NCBI GenBank assembly: GCA_964019695.1
Contig: OZ026514.1
Coordinates: 96,920,345 to 96,984,344, forward strand
Direction of reading: 5' to 3'
Length of the DNA: 64,000 nucleotides
Source of the DNA: Loripinus fragilis
Taxonomy: Eukaryota > Mollusca > Bivalvia > Lucinida > Lucinidae
Shown here in pieces: positions 45,761-54,929 of the stretch. The notes under the pieces are model-generated. The model saw only the letters and a list, made by a program, of their open reading frames with translations. It was not told where the DNA came from and did no database searches. Positions within the stretch are counted from its first letter, which is position 1. Each line of letters opens with the position of its first letter. The position numbers and the translations under genes are program-made.

Positions 45761-46430
45761 TTGACCCCACCCCAGGGGTTGCTGGTGTATGTAATAATAT
45801 TTGCTACCATGTTGCTGCCAGCGTCGTCAGCTTTAATTTGATAAGCAACATGACCATATTCTGATAAAGTTTAATTTTGGCCTCGGCCCTGCCCCCTTAG
45901 TCCACCCAACGGACTCAGTCCCAGGCCTTTAAACTGAAATCCCGTTTGACATGTTTCATATCTATTGCTGCTCTGCCTGCATGCAAAATCTCAGCAAAAA
46001 ATATTAACAATTGCCTTAGGTATTGTGAAATTAAAATATTTGACCTTTGACCCCTTAGGTGAGGTCAAAGGGGGTGGGGTAAAACTTTGACACTGCCATG
46101 CTTATCTACAGGCACTTGGCAATCATGGTCTATAGTGAGAAGTTGTTAAATATAAAAGCTTTGATGAAATGTGAAGATCATCACACAAAAATACTAATAT
46201 AGGTTTTGCCTTATAATTGCCTATACCAAAACAAGGGCAATAACTCAAGTGTTAAGGAGTCGATTTTGACCAAACTTATAGGATATCGAGAGTGCATAGT
46301 ACTGATCATTTGTACCAAGAACAAACTAAATCTGACCTATAGGTACTGAGATATGGTTCCGGACAGACAAAAAGTGTTGACTGACGGACGGACGACGCCA
46401 AAACTTCGTGGGGGGGATAACTAACTGCAT
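45761..46430 (+). mobile_element. second GACG-tailed element fragment
   Basis: Ends 'CGGACAGACAAAAAGTG', 'GACTGACGGACGGACGACGCC', 'AAAACTTCGTGGGGGGGATA'. Preceded by single-copy-looking text with 'ACAAGGGCAATAACTCAAG'. The left boundary is unclear. Confidence 0.55.
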
Positions 46431-46558
46431 TTATGCACTTTCAAGTCGCTGTTTTATTGCATTATAAAGTATGGAAAATATCGAGATTCAACAAAAAAAA
46501 TATCGTCTAATTATGCACAATGCTAATGTTATACAGATTAAAAAGTACTACCTCATAC

Positions 46559-46740
46559 CTCCGTATTAGCAGCTGAAGGAAATGGGCGAACATTTTCCCA
46601 GGTCACCACAAACAGAAGCACTGGGGTAAAGGAACTAGAAACTGGGTATTCAGTTCGAATGATCTCTTTTACACTTTGTATAGTGGTGGTGTCTGATGAC
46701 GGCACTTCCTTGTAGTAAATAAGTCCATGGGAACCTCCAC
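46559..46740 (-). CDS. NIDO-domain gene, exon 3 in window: start of NIDO domain
   Basis: A 182-bp - strand exon with acceptor CTGTTTGTAG and donor ACGGAG|GTATGA. Its first two bases complete a Gly codon from the previous exon and it ends in phase 0. It encodes GGSHGLIYYKEVPSSDTTTI, QSVKEIIRTEYPVSSSFTP and VLLFVVTWENVRPFPSAANT. 'G-IYYRE' then 'F-P---FVVTW-NV' is the N-terminal part of NIDO domains. The junctions give ADVGGGSHG upstream and NTE|ENTFQ downstream. Confidence 0.92.
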
Positions 46741-48561
46741 CTACAAACAGTGCGCAAAAATACACTTAAAGACATTGTACTATCCAAAATGATAGGAAAC
46801 CCACTGTGAGCGTCCAAATTCATCGTGGGAGTGGGTTTGATCAACAAAAATAGTTTGGACTGTCACAGTGTATTTAAATACTTTTTTTTGATTTTTATCA
46901 TATCAACCAGCTCATGAGAATTCGGTGCGTATCCAATATTGACAAACTCACTATTTAAAATGTGCAAGTACAGCTATCTACTGGGGCTAGAATAGTAACG
47001 TTTTACCTAACCTATATATACGTCCCTTATCGATGTTAATTATAAAGTGAACACTTTTGCAAAGGTAACTTTTGCAAAGGTTAGACTGTGCCTTTGCTTT
47101 AATACCAATGCGATAAGTATCTAAATTTTGTGCACATTTTCAGATCATGACAAAAGTAGCTCCACACTTTTAAAACAATGAGCATAAACTGTACACTCTA
47201 GTTTAGCACACACGTTGCACCCTGTATAAAGATGGAGAATACTAGGTGAGTGTCTTTTGATATCAAGTTAACCAGGCAAGGCTTTGAGAATGCTTGTTTA
47301 CATCGTGAGGCTTGCTGATTGATTCAAACCTGAGCCTGGTAAATTTGATATCAAAAGACGCGAACCTGGTATTCCATTTATCAGTTAACCCATCGTTTTA
47401 CTCTTCAAACTAGCGATCATGATCGTTTTTTTTTTGTCGTTGATTTAGCGTCATTAGCGACGTCATTCAAAATGTGCAACGTCATCATGACCTGATAAAG
47501 GCACATGCCGTGAGATAGACGTGTTTCAGGCAACGTGCAACAATGCAGTCAATATGAGAGGTAAATGATAAACATTGATACCATACTAGCTAAAATGTCT
47601 AAGTTTGTAACGTACAAAAAGTCCCAATCCCATATGCATGTTCATGTCTACAGCCTTAAAATATACAGGAGTTACCCTCGGTTTATAAAAATGGTATACT
47701 AGCAATCAAGCCAGAGAAAAGTCTTAGCTGCCAACGTGGAAAAAGCGATACTTATTAATGTGAGATCTATAGTATGAGAAAAACTGATGCACATCTAAAG
47801 ACCATGTGAAAAGCATCTGCAAAATTTATAGAGGTTTGGAATACAGCTGCATGAGAGGTAGTGCAGGCATATGATAATCTCTTTACATCGGTACAAAAGA
47901 GACTTATCAATACCATACTTAAATACAAATTGGGATTAATAGGAAGTCTTTGACTAATTCTGATCCGTTCAAAACATTTTATAATAGCAAAGTGTTCTAC
48001 CATATAGGCATATCACAACAAAAATTATGTTTGCAGTCGAGACATAAAAAAAAGATTGTGAAAAATTGTTTAAAAGACCAAAAAAAGCACCTAAAAATTT
48101 CAAAAAAGTCTGTTTAAAACGGTAGCAGGAGTTGTGCATACAAATTAACCCAGTCTCATGGGCTGAAACCCAGACCACAAACAGGGAAACCCAAATACAT
48201 GTACCATGTCTCATCACTTTTGTCTGAATGAGCTGGGTATGCCATTGTTGATAGGAACATCTGCGTTAAGAATAAATTTTTTGATAAAAACTTAATACCA
48301 CCAGTAAAATATGGCTGTTTTCAGAAAAATACACTTTACATCAGAAAATGGAATCTTAAATGAGTTTTCATTATTACTGAATTTGTTTAACGAGTTGAGA
48401 AAAAGATAAACAACGTAAGGCTTGCCAAGTTTTTACCACTATTTTGCAACAAGTTAAATGAATTCAAAAATACAAGAGCACAATATGTAATTTGCTAGTA
48501 GATTATCATTTAAAATACACATTATTAAAACACTCACATACTCTACGTCATTTGAGTTATA
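46741..48561 (-). other. NIDO intron with two inverted-repeat MITE-like segments
   Basis: 47231-47381: the arms 'ATGGAGAATACTAGGTGAG' plus 'GTCTTTTGATATCAA' and the reverse complement of 'TTGATATCAAAAGACGCGAA' plus 'CCTGGTATTCCAT' form a 150-bp foldback. 48375-48470 resembles the 2008-2105 foldback. No exon seen. Confidence 0.6.
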
Positions 48562-48763
48562 CAGTAAGACCTGTGTAAAACGACCACGCAAAAATAGATA
48601 AAACAAAGATATTAATGACAAATGGTAGCTTAATAAAGGTTGAAAGTATTGCAGAATGCCCTTGGAGCATTTTGCAATACTTTTGACCTGCATTAAGCGA
48701 TAATTAGTCTTGAACCCCATTTTTCGGTCTTTTTGTGAGTGGCCGTTTTACACAGGTTTACTG
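48562..48763. mobile_element. 202-bp pogo/Tigger-type MITE beside a splice donor
   Basis: CAGTAAGACCTGTGTAAAAC and the reverse complement CAGTAAACCTGTGTAAAACG are inverted ends, with TA on both sides (48560-48561, 48764-48765). The right end lies about 11 bp from the GT of the NIDO exon at 48777. Different family from the MITE at 33774. Confidence 0.88.
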
Positions 48764-48776
48764 TAATAATACTTAC

Positions 48777-48882
48777 CAACGTCAGCACCATAGGGAGCAA
48801 TCCACTGAATGTCGTACTGGTATTTATCAAGTGTTCCACCTTTAAACCCCGCATCTAGGGATATGACTCCATTATCTGAAAC
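48777..48882 (-). CDS. NIDO-domain gene, exon 2 in window
   Basis: A 106-bp - strand exon: acceptor ACTAATATAG, donor GTTG|GTAAGTATT, phase 0 in and one base out. It encodes VSDNGVISLDAGFKGGTL then DKYQYDIQWIAPYGADV. NIDO proteins carry 'YVS-NG-ISF' followed by 'IAP-WADVD' just before the annotated NIDO domain; here Trp is replaced by Gly (APYGADV). In frame with exons on both sides. Confidence 0.92.
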
Positions 48883-49024
48883 CTATATTAGTTACAATGC
48901 AGTTAGTTTAATGCACAGCCCTGAGAATGACTACCGAATGAAGATGATATGAAGCTAATGATTACATTTAAGAAATGCTGATTAGTTCTTCTAGAACAAA
49001 GTCTGAACCGCAGCAAATTTAAAG

Positions 49025-49848
49025 ATGTTTTGTTTGTTTGTTTGGTGCTTAACGACGCATCAACCCTTATGGGTCATTAGCGTCAGACGGTATTAAACTA
49101 AACATGATGAGGATGGAGAAAGTAAAAATTTATAAGATAAAGTAAAAGGAATGATGATGAGTTTGTATAATGAAAATTAGTTACAATAAGATTGTTGACA
49201 GGAGAGACCACGTACAATATCTGACAGTTTCAAAGAGCTATTCAAATAACTGTTCTTTAACTGAACAGAAAACAACATTAAAAAATCTATATTATGGTCT
49301 GATACAAATGTAAAACAAAACATGATTTTAAAAATAGCAATTAGATTTTGTTAAAAAGATTTATTTGTCTTAAAAATTTCATTATATTATCAATATGTAT
49401 ATCTTGAAATAATTCTTTCATGCTATCAACATGGAAGCAATTATTTCTTACGTGTGCAAAGTCGCCAAACCCCAAAAGGAAGTGACGTACAGAGAATGGT
49501 GCGCCACAACCAACACATTGTGGCTGCTCTTCACCTTGTATTAAGTATGAATGAGTGCCTCTTGTATGACCTAACGGGAGTCAAGCTAAAATGAATTCTT
49601 CTTTTCTAATGTTTCGAACAACTGATTGATATTCACCAATAGTTGGTTTTATGTCAAGAAGTTTATTTCCAATGCTGTTATTCCATGAAGTTTGCCATTC
49701 TTCCAAGATATATTTATTGATAGATGGCTTAAATTAGAAAATGGAATCTTAAAAGAAGTTGGTTCTAATGAAAGCGATGTTTTGGCTTGCTTATCTACCA
49801 TCTCATTCCCTTGGATACCTATATAACTAGGAATCCAACAGAGAATTT
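49025..49848 (-). mobile_element. RNase-H LINE, 5'-truncated copy
   Basis: Colinear with 32308-33150: TTTGTTTGTTTGGTGCTTAA at its 3' end, then 'ATTGTTGACAGGAGAGACCA'. On the - strand it has ILCWIPSYIGIQGNEMVDKQ and AKTSLSLEPTSFKIPFSN before a frameshift. Confidence 0.9.
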
Positions 49849-50384
49849 CACTTTTGAGCCCTAAACATGTTAAGCACAAAGTATGTTGACTTTACACATA
49901 GAACGCTATATAGAATATACAAACCTCCACCTTTGAGCCAGCTGAGAATTTTTGTTTATTTTGGCTTACAAGAATCTGACCGTTTGTTTATTTAACAACC
50001 AATATCAAGTATCACCTTTTGTGAAAGATGTTAGTCTTGTAACAGACCATAGGTGGCGTTTTATGATATTCAGAGTGTGGTTTATGTTTTATGCTGCCAC
50101 ATTTCTCACTCATATATGATGTTAGATTAGATATTATTAATTATTGGTGAATTAAGATTTGCATGAATAGAGCCAACCACATACCCGATCAAGCAACAGT
50201 TTGTGTTGCTTACGGTGATGTGATTTATTATTTAATATTTGACTCTCCAAATAAACAAATATTACAGGATGTTATATGGCAGACTAAGCGGTGGAACATG
50301 TAATTGTGCCAGATATGATTGTGATTCTATGTATGGCAAATGCTTTGAAGTCTACAATGGGGCGTGCCACATACCCATCCCTGT
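49849..50384. other. NIDO intron, no gene recognised
   Basis: A + strand cysteine-rich frame at 50260-50360 (GGTCNCARYDCDSMYGKC) caught the eye but could not be assigned to a family or given clear splice sites. Confidence 0.4.
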
Positions 50385-52440
50385 TAGTTTGTGTCCGTTC
50401 TATGGTGGTGATAATGTTGTTCATTTACTGTTTCATACTGCTCCCATTTTGTGATAGGATATGAGCATAACAGGCTTGATGAGACGTCTATCGTTGATAG
50501 GCATCGATGCCATATGGCAGCTAAGTTTGGGTTGCTTGTTGATGAGGACCATAGCAAGCTTCCTACGTTATACTGGTTACCTAAACTTCATAAACGGCCC
50601 TATAAGTCGCGTTTTATTGCTAATTCTAGTGCATGTACAACTACTGAGTTGTCTATTCTTTTGACTTCTTGCCTCACTGCAATTAAAAACCATGTATATT
50701 GCACAACAGTTTATGAAAGAAATTTTAAAAATTTATTCTGGTCTATTAAAAATTCAGGTGAAATTCTTAATAAATTGAAGTCTAGAGGTTTTCTAGCATC
50801 TGGTTTGTCTACATATGATTTCTCTACTCTCTATACTACATTGCCTCATAATCTAATAAAAGAAAAACTAACAGAATTAATTGAACAAACATTTAACAGA
50901 GAGGGCTCACTTTATTTGGCTTGTAATGATAAAAATGCCTTTTTTACTTCTGAACAACCTAAACGATATAAATTGTGGTCCTGTCAGAAAATGTGTGATG
51001 CGCTCCATTATCTTTTGGACAATATATTTATAAGATTTGGCTCAAAATTATATAGACAAATTGTCGGTATTCCAATGGGTACTAATTAAGCTCCTCTTGC
51101 TGCAGATTTGTTTTTGTTTTGTTATGAGAGAGACTTTATGTTGTCTCTGTCAGACAATAATCAAGCTGATATTATTGAAGCTTTTAACTCTACCTCAAGA
51201 TATTTAGATGACATACTTAATATTGATAATCCTTATTTTGAACAAATGGTAGGTCAGATATATCCAACTGAACTTCAGTTAAATAAGGCGAATTCTTCTG
51301 AAATACTGAAGCTCCTTTTTTGGACTTGAACTTGTCAATAACAAATGGCATAGTTTCTTCTAAAATTTATGATAAACGGGATGATTTTAAAATAGTTAAT
51401 TTCCCATTTCTTGATGGAGATGTTCCTCGCTCTCCTTCCTATGGTGTATATATTTCTCAGCTTATTCGTTTTGCTAGAGTGTGCTCTAATATTGATGATT
51501 TCAACAACAGAAACTTATTTTTAACTGCTAAATTATTAAAACAAGGTTATAGATAGCATAAAATTCGAAAAGCATTTTCTAAATTCTACTACAGACACTC
51601 AGAGTTAATTGTTAAATACAACATTGGGTTAAAAACTCTTCTGCAACAAGGCATATCTATAAATTCAAACGAATTGTTAGAAAACTTAATTTTAGTGATC
51701 AATTCAAAAAGATAGTAAAACGTTATATAAGAGTTGGATATAATTTGGATATCATGCGACAGTCTGCATGCCTAGTTTAAACCCAATCACGGTTTATAGC
51801 TATGGTTTCCTCTTTAATTGCACGACGGTGGGTCAGGCCTCAGACTCTATGACGGCTCTGACGTAAAGCTTTAATCGGTGGGTTGGTGCCTGATGCAAAT
51901 ATGTAGCTGGACCCACCGTGGCTCAACTTGAGGTTTTCTTTAGCTCTGACTATCTGTGAGTCCTGAGCCCTTTTCTTTGTTTCATCATGGAGTGTTAATT
52001 TGATTAGAGTGTTTTCCATGATGATACATTGCATTAGTTAGATGGCATCGATGCGAGCTGAACATTTCTTGTACTTCAACAACAGCAGAATCTAGGGCGA
52101 AGATTTGGTACCAGTAAAATGCATTTAAGCCCCCCCCCCTTCCCTGGTAGCTTAGGCTTCTGTCTATTCTAAGGCGGTGGTTCTGTTGTTGTTGACTTTT
52201 TGTTTATTGTTACTCCCATTGTGGGAGTCAGTAATTGTTCTATGTATTGTTGTACGTTACTTTATGTCCATTCTAGTATTGCAATCATCTTGATGGGGAA
52301 GAGAGAGCTGATTGCTTTGCTTAATTTGTCTTCCTGGTGTCTCGTGATGGTTGAGCGGCTCTTCCTCGCGGTGCCACGGGGTGGTCTGCAGTTTGTGATT
52401 GTGGTATTTCCTGATCATACTCACTTACTATTTTTGTGTT
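50385..52440 (+). mobile_element. Penelope-like retroelement, subfamily B, near-complete decayed copy
   Basis: Organisation: a short 'GTGTCCGTTCTATGGTGGTG...TGCTCCCATTTTGTG' piece (50393-50452) resembles an internal part of the 3' UTR (52155-52215). It is followed by the reverse-transcriptase region and then the 3' UTR (51867-52440). A partial tail copy upstream of the coding region is what Penelope-like elements often show (pseudo-LTR). The terminal module is 'TTTCCTGATCATACTCACTT'. Tail-only copies of this subfamily occur at least eight more times in the window. Confidence 0.8.
50451..51866 (+). pseudogene. Penelope-like reverse transcriptase, broken
   Basis: RNA-directed DNA polymerase of a retroelement. 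Motifs in order: LPTLYWLPKLHKRPYKSRF, ANSSACTTTELS, LSTYDFSTLYTTLPHNLI (catalytic block A with YDF), IVGIPMGTN, stop, APLAADLFLFCYERDF (block B), TSRYLDDILNID (block C, the Y-x-D-D box), DLNLSITNGIVSSKIYDKRD, NFPFLDGDVPRSPSYGVYIS, and in the last frame NPITVYSYGFLFNCTTVGQA with the stop at 51864-51866. Nonsense codons at 51087-51089 and 51554-51556 and at least two frame changes (one near 51300) disable it. No GIY-YIG endonuclease was found on either side, so the N-terminus is missing or the lineage lacks it. The Penelope call is from the RT sequence style and genomic arrangement. Confidence 0.85.
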
Positions 52441-52487
52441 TGGTCCTTGTTTTGAGGTTTGGCTCTTAGTGTCCTTTGTAATAACCT

Positions 52488-52617
52488 TGCCGGGAAAAAG
52501 AGAGATTGTTGCTTTACTTTAATTGTGCTTTGGCTGTCTCGGCCTGTGCCTCTCTTCACTGTGCCGTGGTCTGCCGTTAGTGAATGCACAGCAATTCCAA
52601 GTCATACTCACTTTTTT
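52488..52617 (+). mobile_element. diverged second Penelope-type tail directly downstream
   Basis: 'CTTGCCGGGAAAAAGAGAGA', 'TTGTTGCTTTACTTTAATTG', 'CACTGTGCCGTGGTCTGCCG' and 'CAAGTCATACTCACTTTTTT' line up in order with 52285-52430 but at low identity, making a tandem head-to-tail arrangement of two 3' ends. Confidence 0.55.
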
Positions 52618-52914
52618 AACTTTCAGTGAATATAATCATCATGGATGCTTTAAGAATCTTAATGCAAAATGTGTTGCTATTTCTGCAAAATGTGTTGCTT
52701 TCTCTGATTAATTGATATCCTTTGGTGAGCTTACATCATTTTATGGGCCAGTGCTCTTCGAATCAGTAAGCATGGACTGTTCAGTTCAATCGAGTCTGTG
52801 CATCTACGATTTGCTGGAGTCATGTGGGTGATGGATGAGTGTTAGAATGCACAAATTCTCCCTTTGGTGAAAGCCTTTTAAACGGGCAAAATTTTATTTT
52901 AAGCATTTTTTGAT

Positions 52915-53272
52915 AAGTTAGGGGTATTTCATGCAAACCAAATATCTATGTGTCTTGATCCACAACTGAATTAAGGGTGAGGTTGGCACAGTGAAACCAG
53001 TATAAGCCCTCCACTCAAACATTTTACTGACCGTTTCAAGGCCGTACTTCTTTTGTGGATCTTTTATGATTTTTCTGTTTTGTGTTTGCTATGTCTTTGT
53101 GCGTGTCTGTTTATATGTGCCTTATGGTCATCTGCTGAGAAAGGGCTGACCTCTTGGATCTCGTTTGTGGTGTCTAGCTGTTAGTTTGTCACTTTCCCAT
53201 TGGTATCCTGGGTCAGGTGTGGTACTTGATTGTATCGATTCCTGATCTTTGCACCCTTACTTTGTTAGGAAA
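52915..53272 (+). mobile_element. Penelope-like 3' end, subfamily A
   Basis: 'TAAGTTAGGGGTATTTCATG', 'CAAACCAAATATCTATGTGT', 'AATTAAGGGTGAGGTTGG', 'GAGAAAGGGCTGACCTCTTG' and 'CCTGGGTCAGGTGTGGTACT', then 'CGATTCCTGATCTTTGCACC'. Reverse complement of 31140-31510. Confidence 0.85.
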
Positions 53273-53939
53273 ACACCCGTTTTACTGATTGACATTACAA
53301 ATTGGCAACATACCCTATTCTTGGCATAAGTTTTGTCAAAACAACCTTTACCTGACATATGTTTTGTTTATCATAACTTTGCTGTAATTATTGCATATAG
53401 ACTCGCCAGAGCCTTATCTGCTTGAATACACAGAGTATGGATGATGACTAAGACCAAAAATAGTGAGTATGATCAGGAAATACGACAATCACAAACTGCA
53501 AACAACCCCATGGCACAGTGAGGAAGAGCAACCCAACCATCACGAGACACCAGGTAGAAACTTTGACATCTAGTTTTGCTGTTTGCTTTGGCGTTAATGG
53601 AGGAATTAGCCCATATGTGATGAGTACCAAGATCTTGTGTACTGGTCAAATCAGATGCATATGGATGGTGACGAGAGAACACCTGTCTTCAGGGTTTTGT
53701 GAACAACAAAGCTGCAGACCAGTGTACTGGCCAAATCAGATGCATATGGGCCGCAAAGCAAGAACACCTGCCTGCAGGGGTTCGGGAACAACAAAGCTGC
53801 AGACCAGACTGTGTGGATCTGATCAGGGCCATTGTTGTTAGCTTATTGGAAAGTATTGCATCAAAACTTGCTTTAAGCGAAATTTCACTTTTCTAACTAG
53901 GTTTTCTTGCCTCGCGGCCCATATGATGTATGGTCTTAC
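53273..53939. other. repeat debris between Penelope tail and NIDO exon
   Basis: Includes a - strand subfamily B terminal fragment (53455-53558). Two tandem ~88-bp units of a 'CAAATCAGATGCATATGG...AACAACAAAGCTGCAGACCAG' repeat follow (about 53643-53815). Then comes 'GGAAAGTATTGCATCAAAACT', which is related to 62695-62720. Confidence 0.6.
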
Positions 53940-54058
53940 ATAGATAGTGGTGTGGCTTCCTCCAGCAAAAGGAAAAGGCTGTGATAGTGTCACTGGATAA
54001 ATGTAGTCTTCTCTAACTTCATACGAAGAGGTTCCAAATGTGAGCAACTCTGCCAGTA
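53940..54058 (-). CDS. NIDO-domain gene, exon 1 in window
   Basis: - strand exon ending ACTATCTAT|GTAAGACC in phase 0. It encodes LLTFGTSSYEVREDYIYPVT then LSQPFPFAGGSHTTIY, which joins VSDNGVIS of the next exon. 'L-PFG---GD' followed by 'F-FFG-----IYVS-NG-ISF' precedes the NIDO domain in the family. The acceptor is uncertain: CCTAAAG|TACTGG (used here) and CTGGCAG|AGTTGC (54049) both keep the same phase. No signal peptide or earlier exon was found between here and 64000. Confidence 0.82.
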
Positions 54059-54332
54059 CTTTAGGTTGAAGAACAATTGTCTTTATCATATAAAGTATAA
54101 TAAATTTCAGCCTGAAAAAGTAAATTGTAGCTAAAATATGAACATAACAAATAATAAGCTTAAACAGAGTCTTCTATACGGTATGCTTATGATAAACAGA
54201 AAACAATAAATATAGAACGATTTCTTCAGAAGCCTGAGTTATACAATTCTAATACGATTAATAAAACGGATTCCAGCAACCAACTGTAATAGCAATCATT
54301 ACAAAATAGACAGTATGTTATAACTGAACTGA

Positions 54333-54404
54333 CCAATCAGTGTATTGTTGCTCTCTCTAGCGGAGGAGTTCAATGTAGGTCAATCCCTTTGAAAACTATA
54401 AAAG
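54333..54404 (+). promoter_or_regulatory. promoter of the histone-type gene: CCAAT box and TATA box
   Basis: GACCAATCAG (CCAAT at 54333-54337) lies 60 bp upstream of TATAAAAG (54397-54404). The predicted start of transcription, about 25-30 bp on, is near 54430. This places ATG 54461 as the first start codon; the in-frame ATG at 54389 lies upstream of the TATA box and would not be transcribed. The CCAAT-to-'GGAGGAGTTCAATGTAGG' block is repeated at 55037-55090. Confidence 0.7.
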
Positions 54405-54460
54405 TTCGCTTCAAATCTCAAATTCTTCATTCTGTTCTTGTGTTACACAACAGCAACAAC

Positions 54461-54871
54461 ATGGCAAGCACTTTGGATTCGCGTTTGGGGCAATTGGAGG
54501 AGCAGGGCAAGACTATGGCTGATGCTACTAGGCGATTGTTGGAGACTGTGAAGGATACAGGTGAACTTCTTCTACAAATGATTGAGAACCATCAGAAGAT
54601 GTTGGAGATGAGTCGGAGGGTAGAAAATTTGATAAATGATGTAAAGACAGAAGTGAAGGTGGTGATAATCAGTGAGGAGGAGGAAGATTGGGGGGATAAT
54701 TCTCCCCCCACACCTCATCCTTCTGAGGATTGGGATGCGGAAGCAGATGATATGCCCTTCTACATACCAGTGGGAAGGACAATTACGGTTGAACAGTGGG
54801 GAATGCGATGTCCTGCATGTGGGCAGACCAAGCAGATGTCCCTGCTCCTAAAAATAAAGTCTCTGTGGTAA
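54461..54871 (+). CDS. single-exon gene with histone-type 3' end; coiled-coil, acidic, CxxC protein of unknown function
   Basis: 136 residues, no intron. Start chosen because CAACAACATGGC is the first ATG after the TATA box. Residues 5-62 have regularly spaced hydrophobics (LDSRLGQLEEQ, LLETVKDTGELLLQMI, KMLEMSRRVENLI), predicting a coiled coil. Residues 72-98 are very acidic with a proline patch (SEEEEDWGDNSPPTPHP). Residues 99-121 are hydrophobic/basic (MPFYIPVGRTITVEQW) and end in CPACG. One CxxC pair is half a zinc site, so it would bind metal only as a dimer, if at all. It is not a histone: no histone fold, not basic. The 3' end (next entry) implies S-phase, non-polyadenylated mRNA. Function not known. 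It lies 0.4 kb from a NIDO exon on the opposite strand, probably inside that gene's intron. Confidence 0.72.
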   Translation: MASTLDSRLGQLEEQGKTMADATRRLLETVKDTGELLLQMIENHQKMLEMSRRVENLINDVKTEVKVVIISEEEEDWGDNSPPTPHPSEDWDAEADDMPFYIPVGRTITVEQWGMRCPACGQTKQMSLLLKIKSLW

Positions 54872-54886
54872 TTTGACCACCAAAAC

Positions 54887-54922
54887 GGCCCTTTTCAGGG
54901 CCACTCATTTCTTCAAGAAAGA
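54887..54922 (+). terminator. replication-dependent histone mRNA 3' end: stem-loop and downstream element
   Basis: GGCCCTTTTCAGGGCC (54887-54902) is the canonical 6-bp stem, 4-nt loop structure bound by SLBP. It has AAAAC before it and ACTCA after it. CAAGAAAGA (54914-54922), 11 nt beyond the stem, matches the purine-rich histone downstream element that pairs with U7 snRNA. The stem starts 15 nt after the stop codon. Both parts at the right spacing make chance unlikely. An AATAAA also occurs inside the coding region (54853-54858) and is probably not used. Confidence 0.9.
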
Positions 54923-54929
54923 ATAACTT

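Noticed and set aside
44855..45764. Repeated ~60-codon frames starting MSAQASxYKVHSREI
   Set aside because: They are the same frame of successive 157-bp tandem units running through the unit boundary. Units 1-4 break the frame and nothing suggests translation.
50239..50454. Cysteine-rich + strand exon (GGTCNCARYDCDSMYGKC)
   Set aside because: No matching family, no supported donor site, and its right half overlaps the start of the Penelope element; left as unassigned.
54389..54460. Upstream ATG (54389) as start of the histone-type gene
   Set aside because: It lies upstream of the TATA box and would not be in the mRNA; 54461 has a better context and sits about 30 nt into the predicted transcript.
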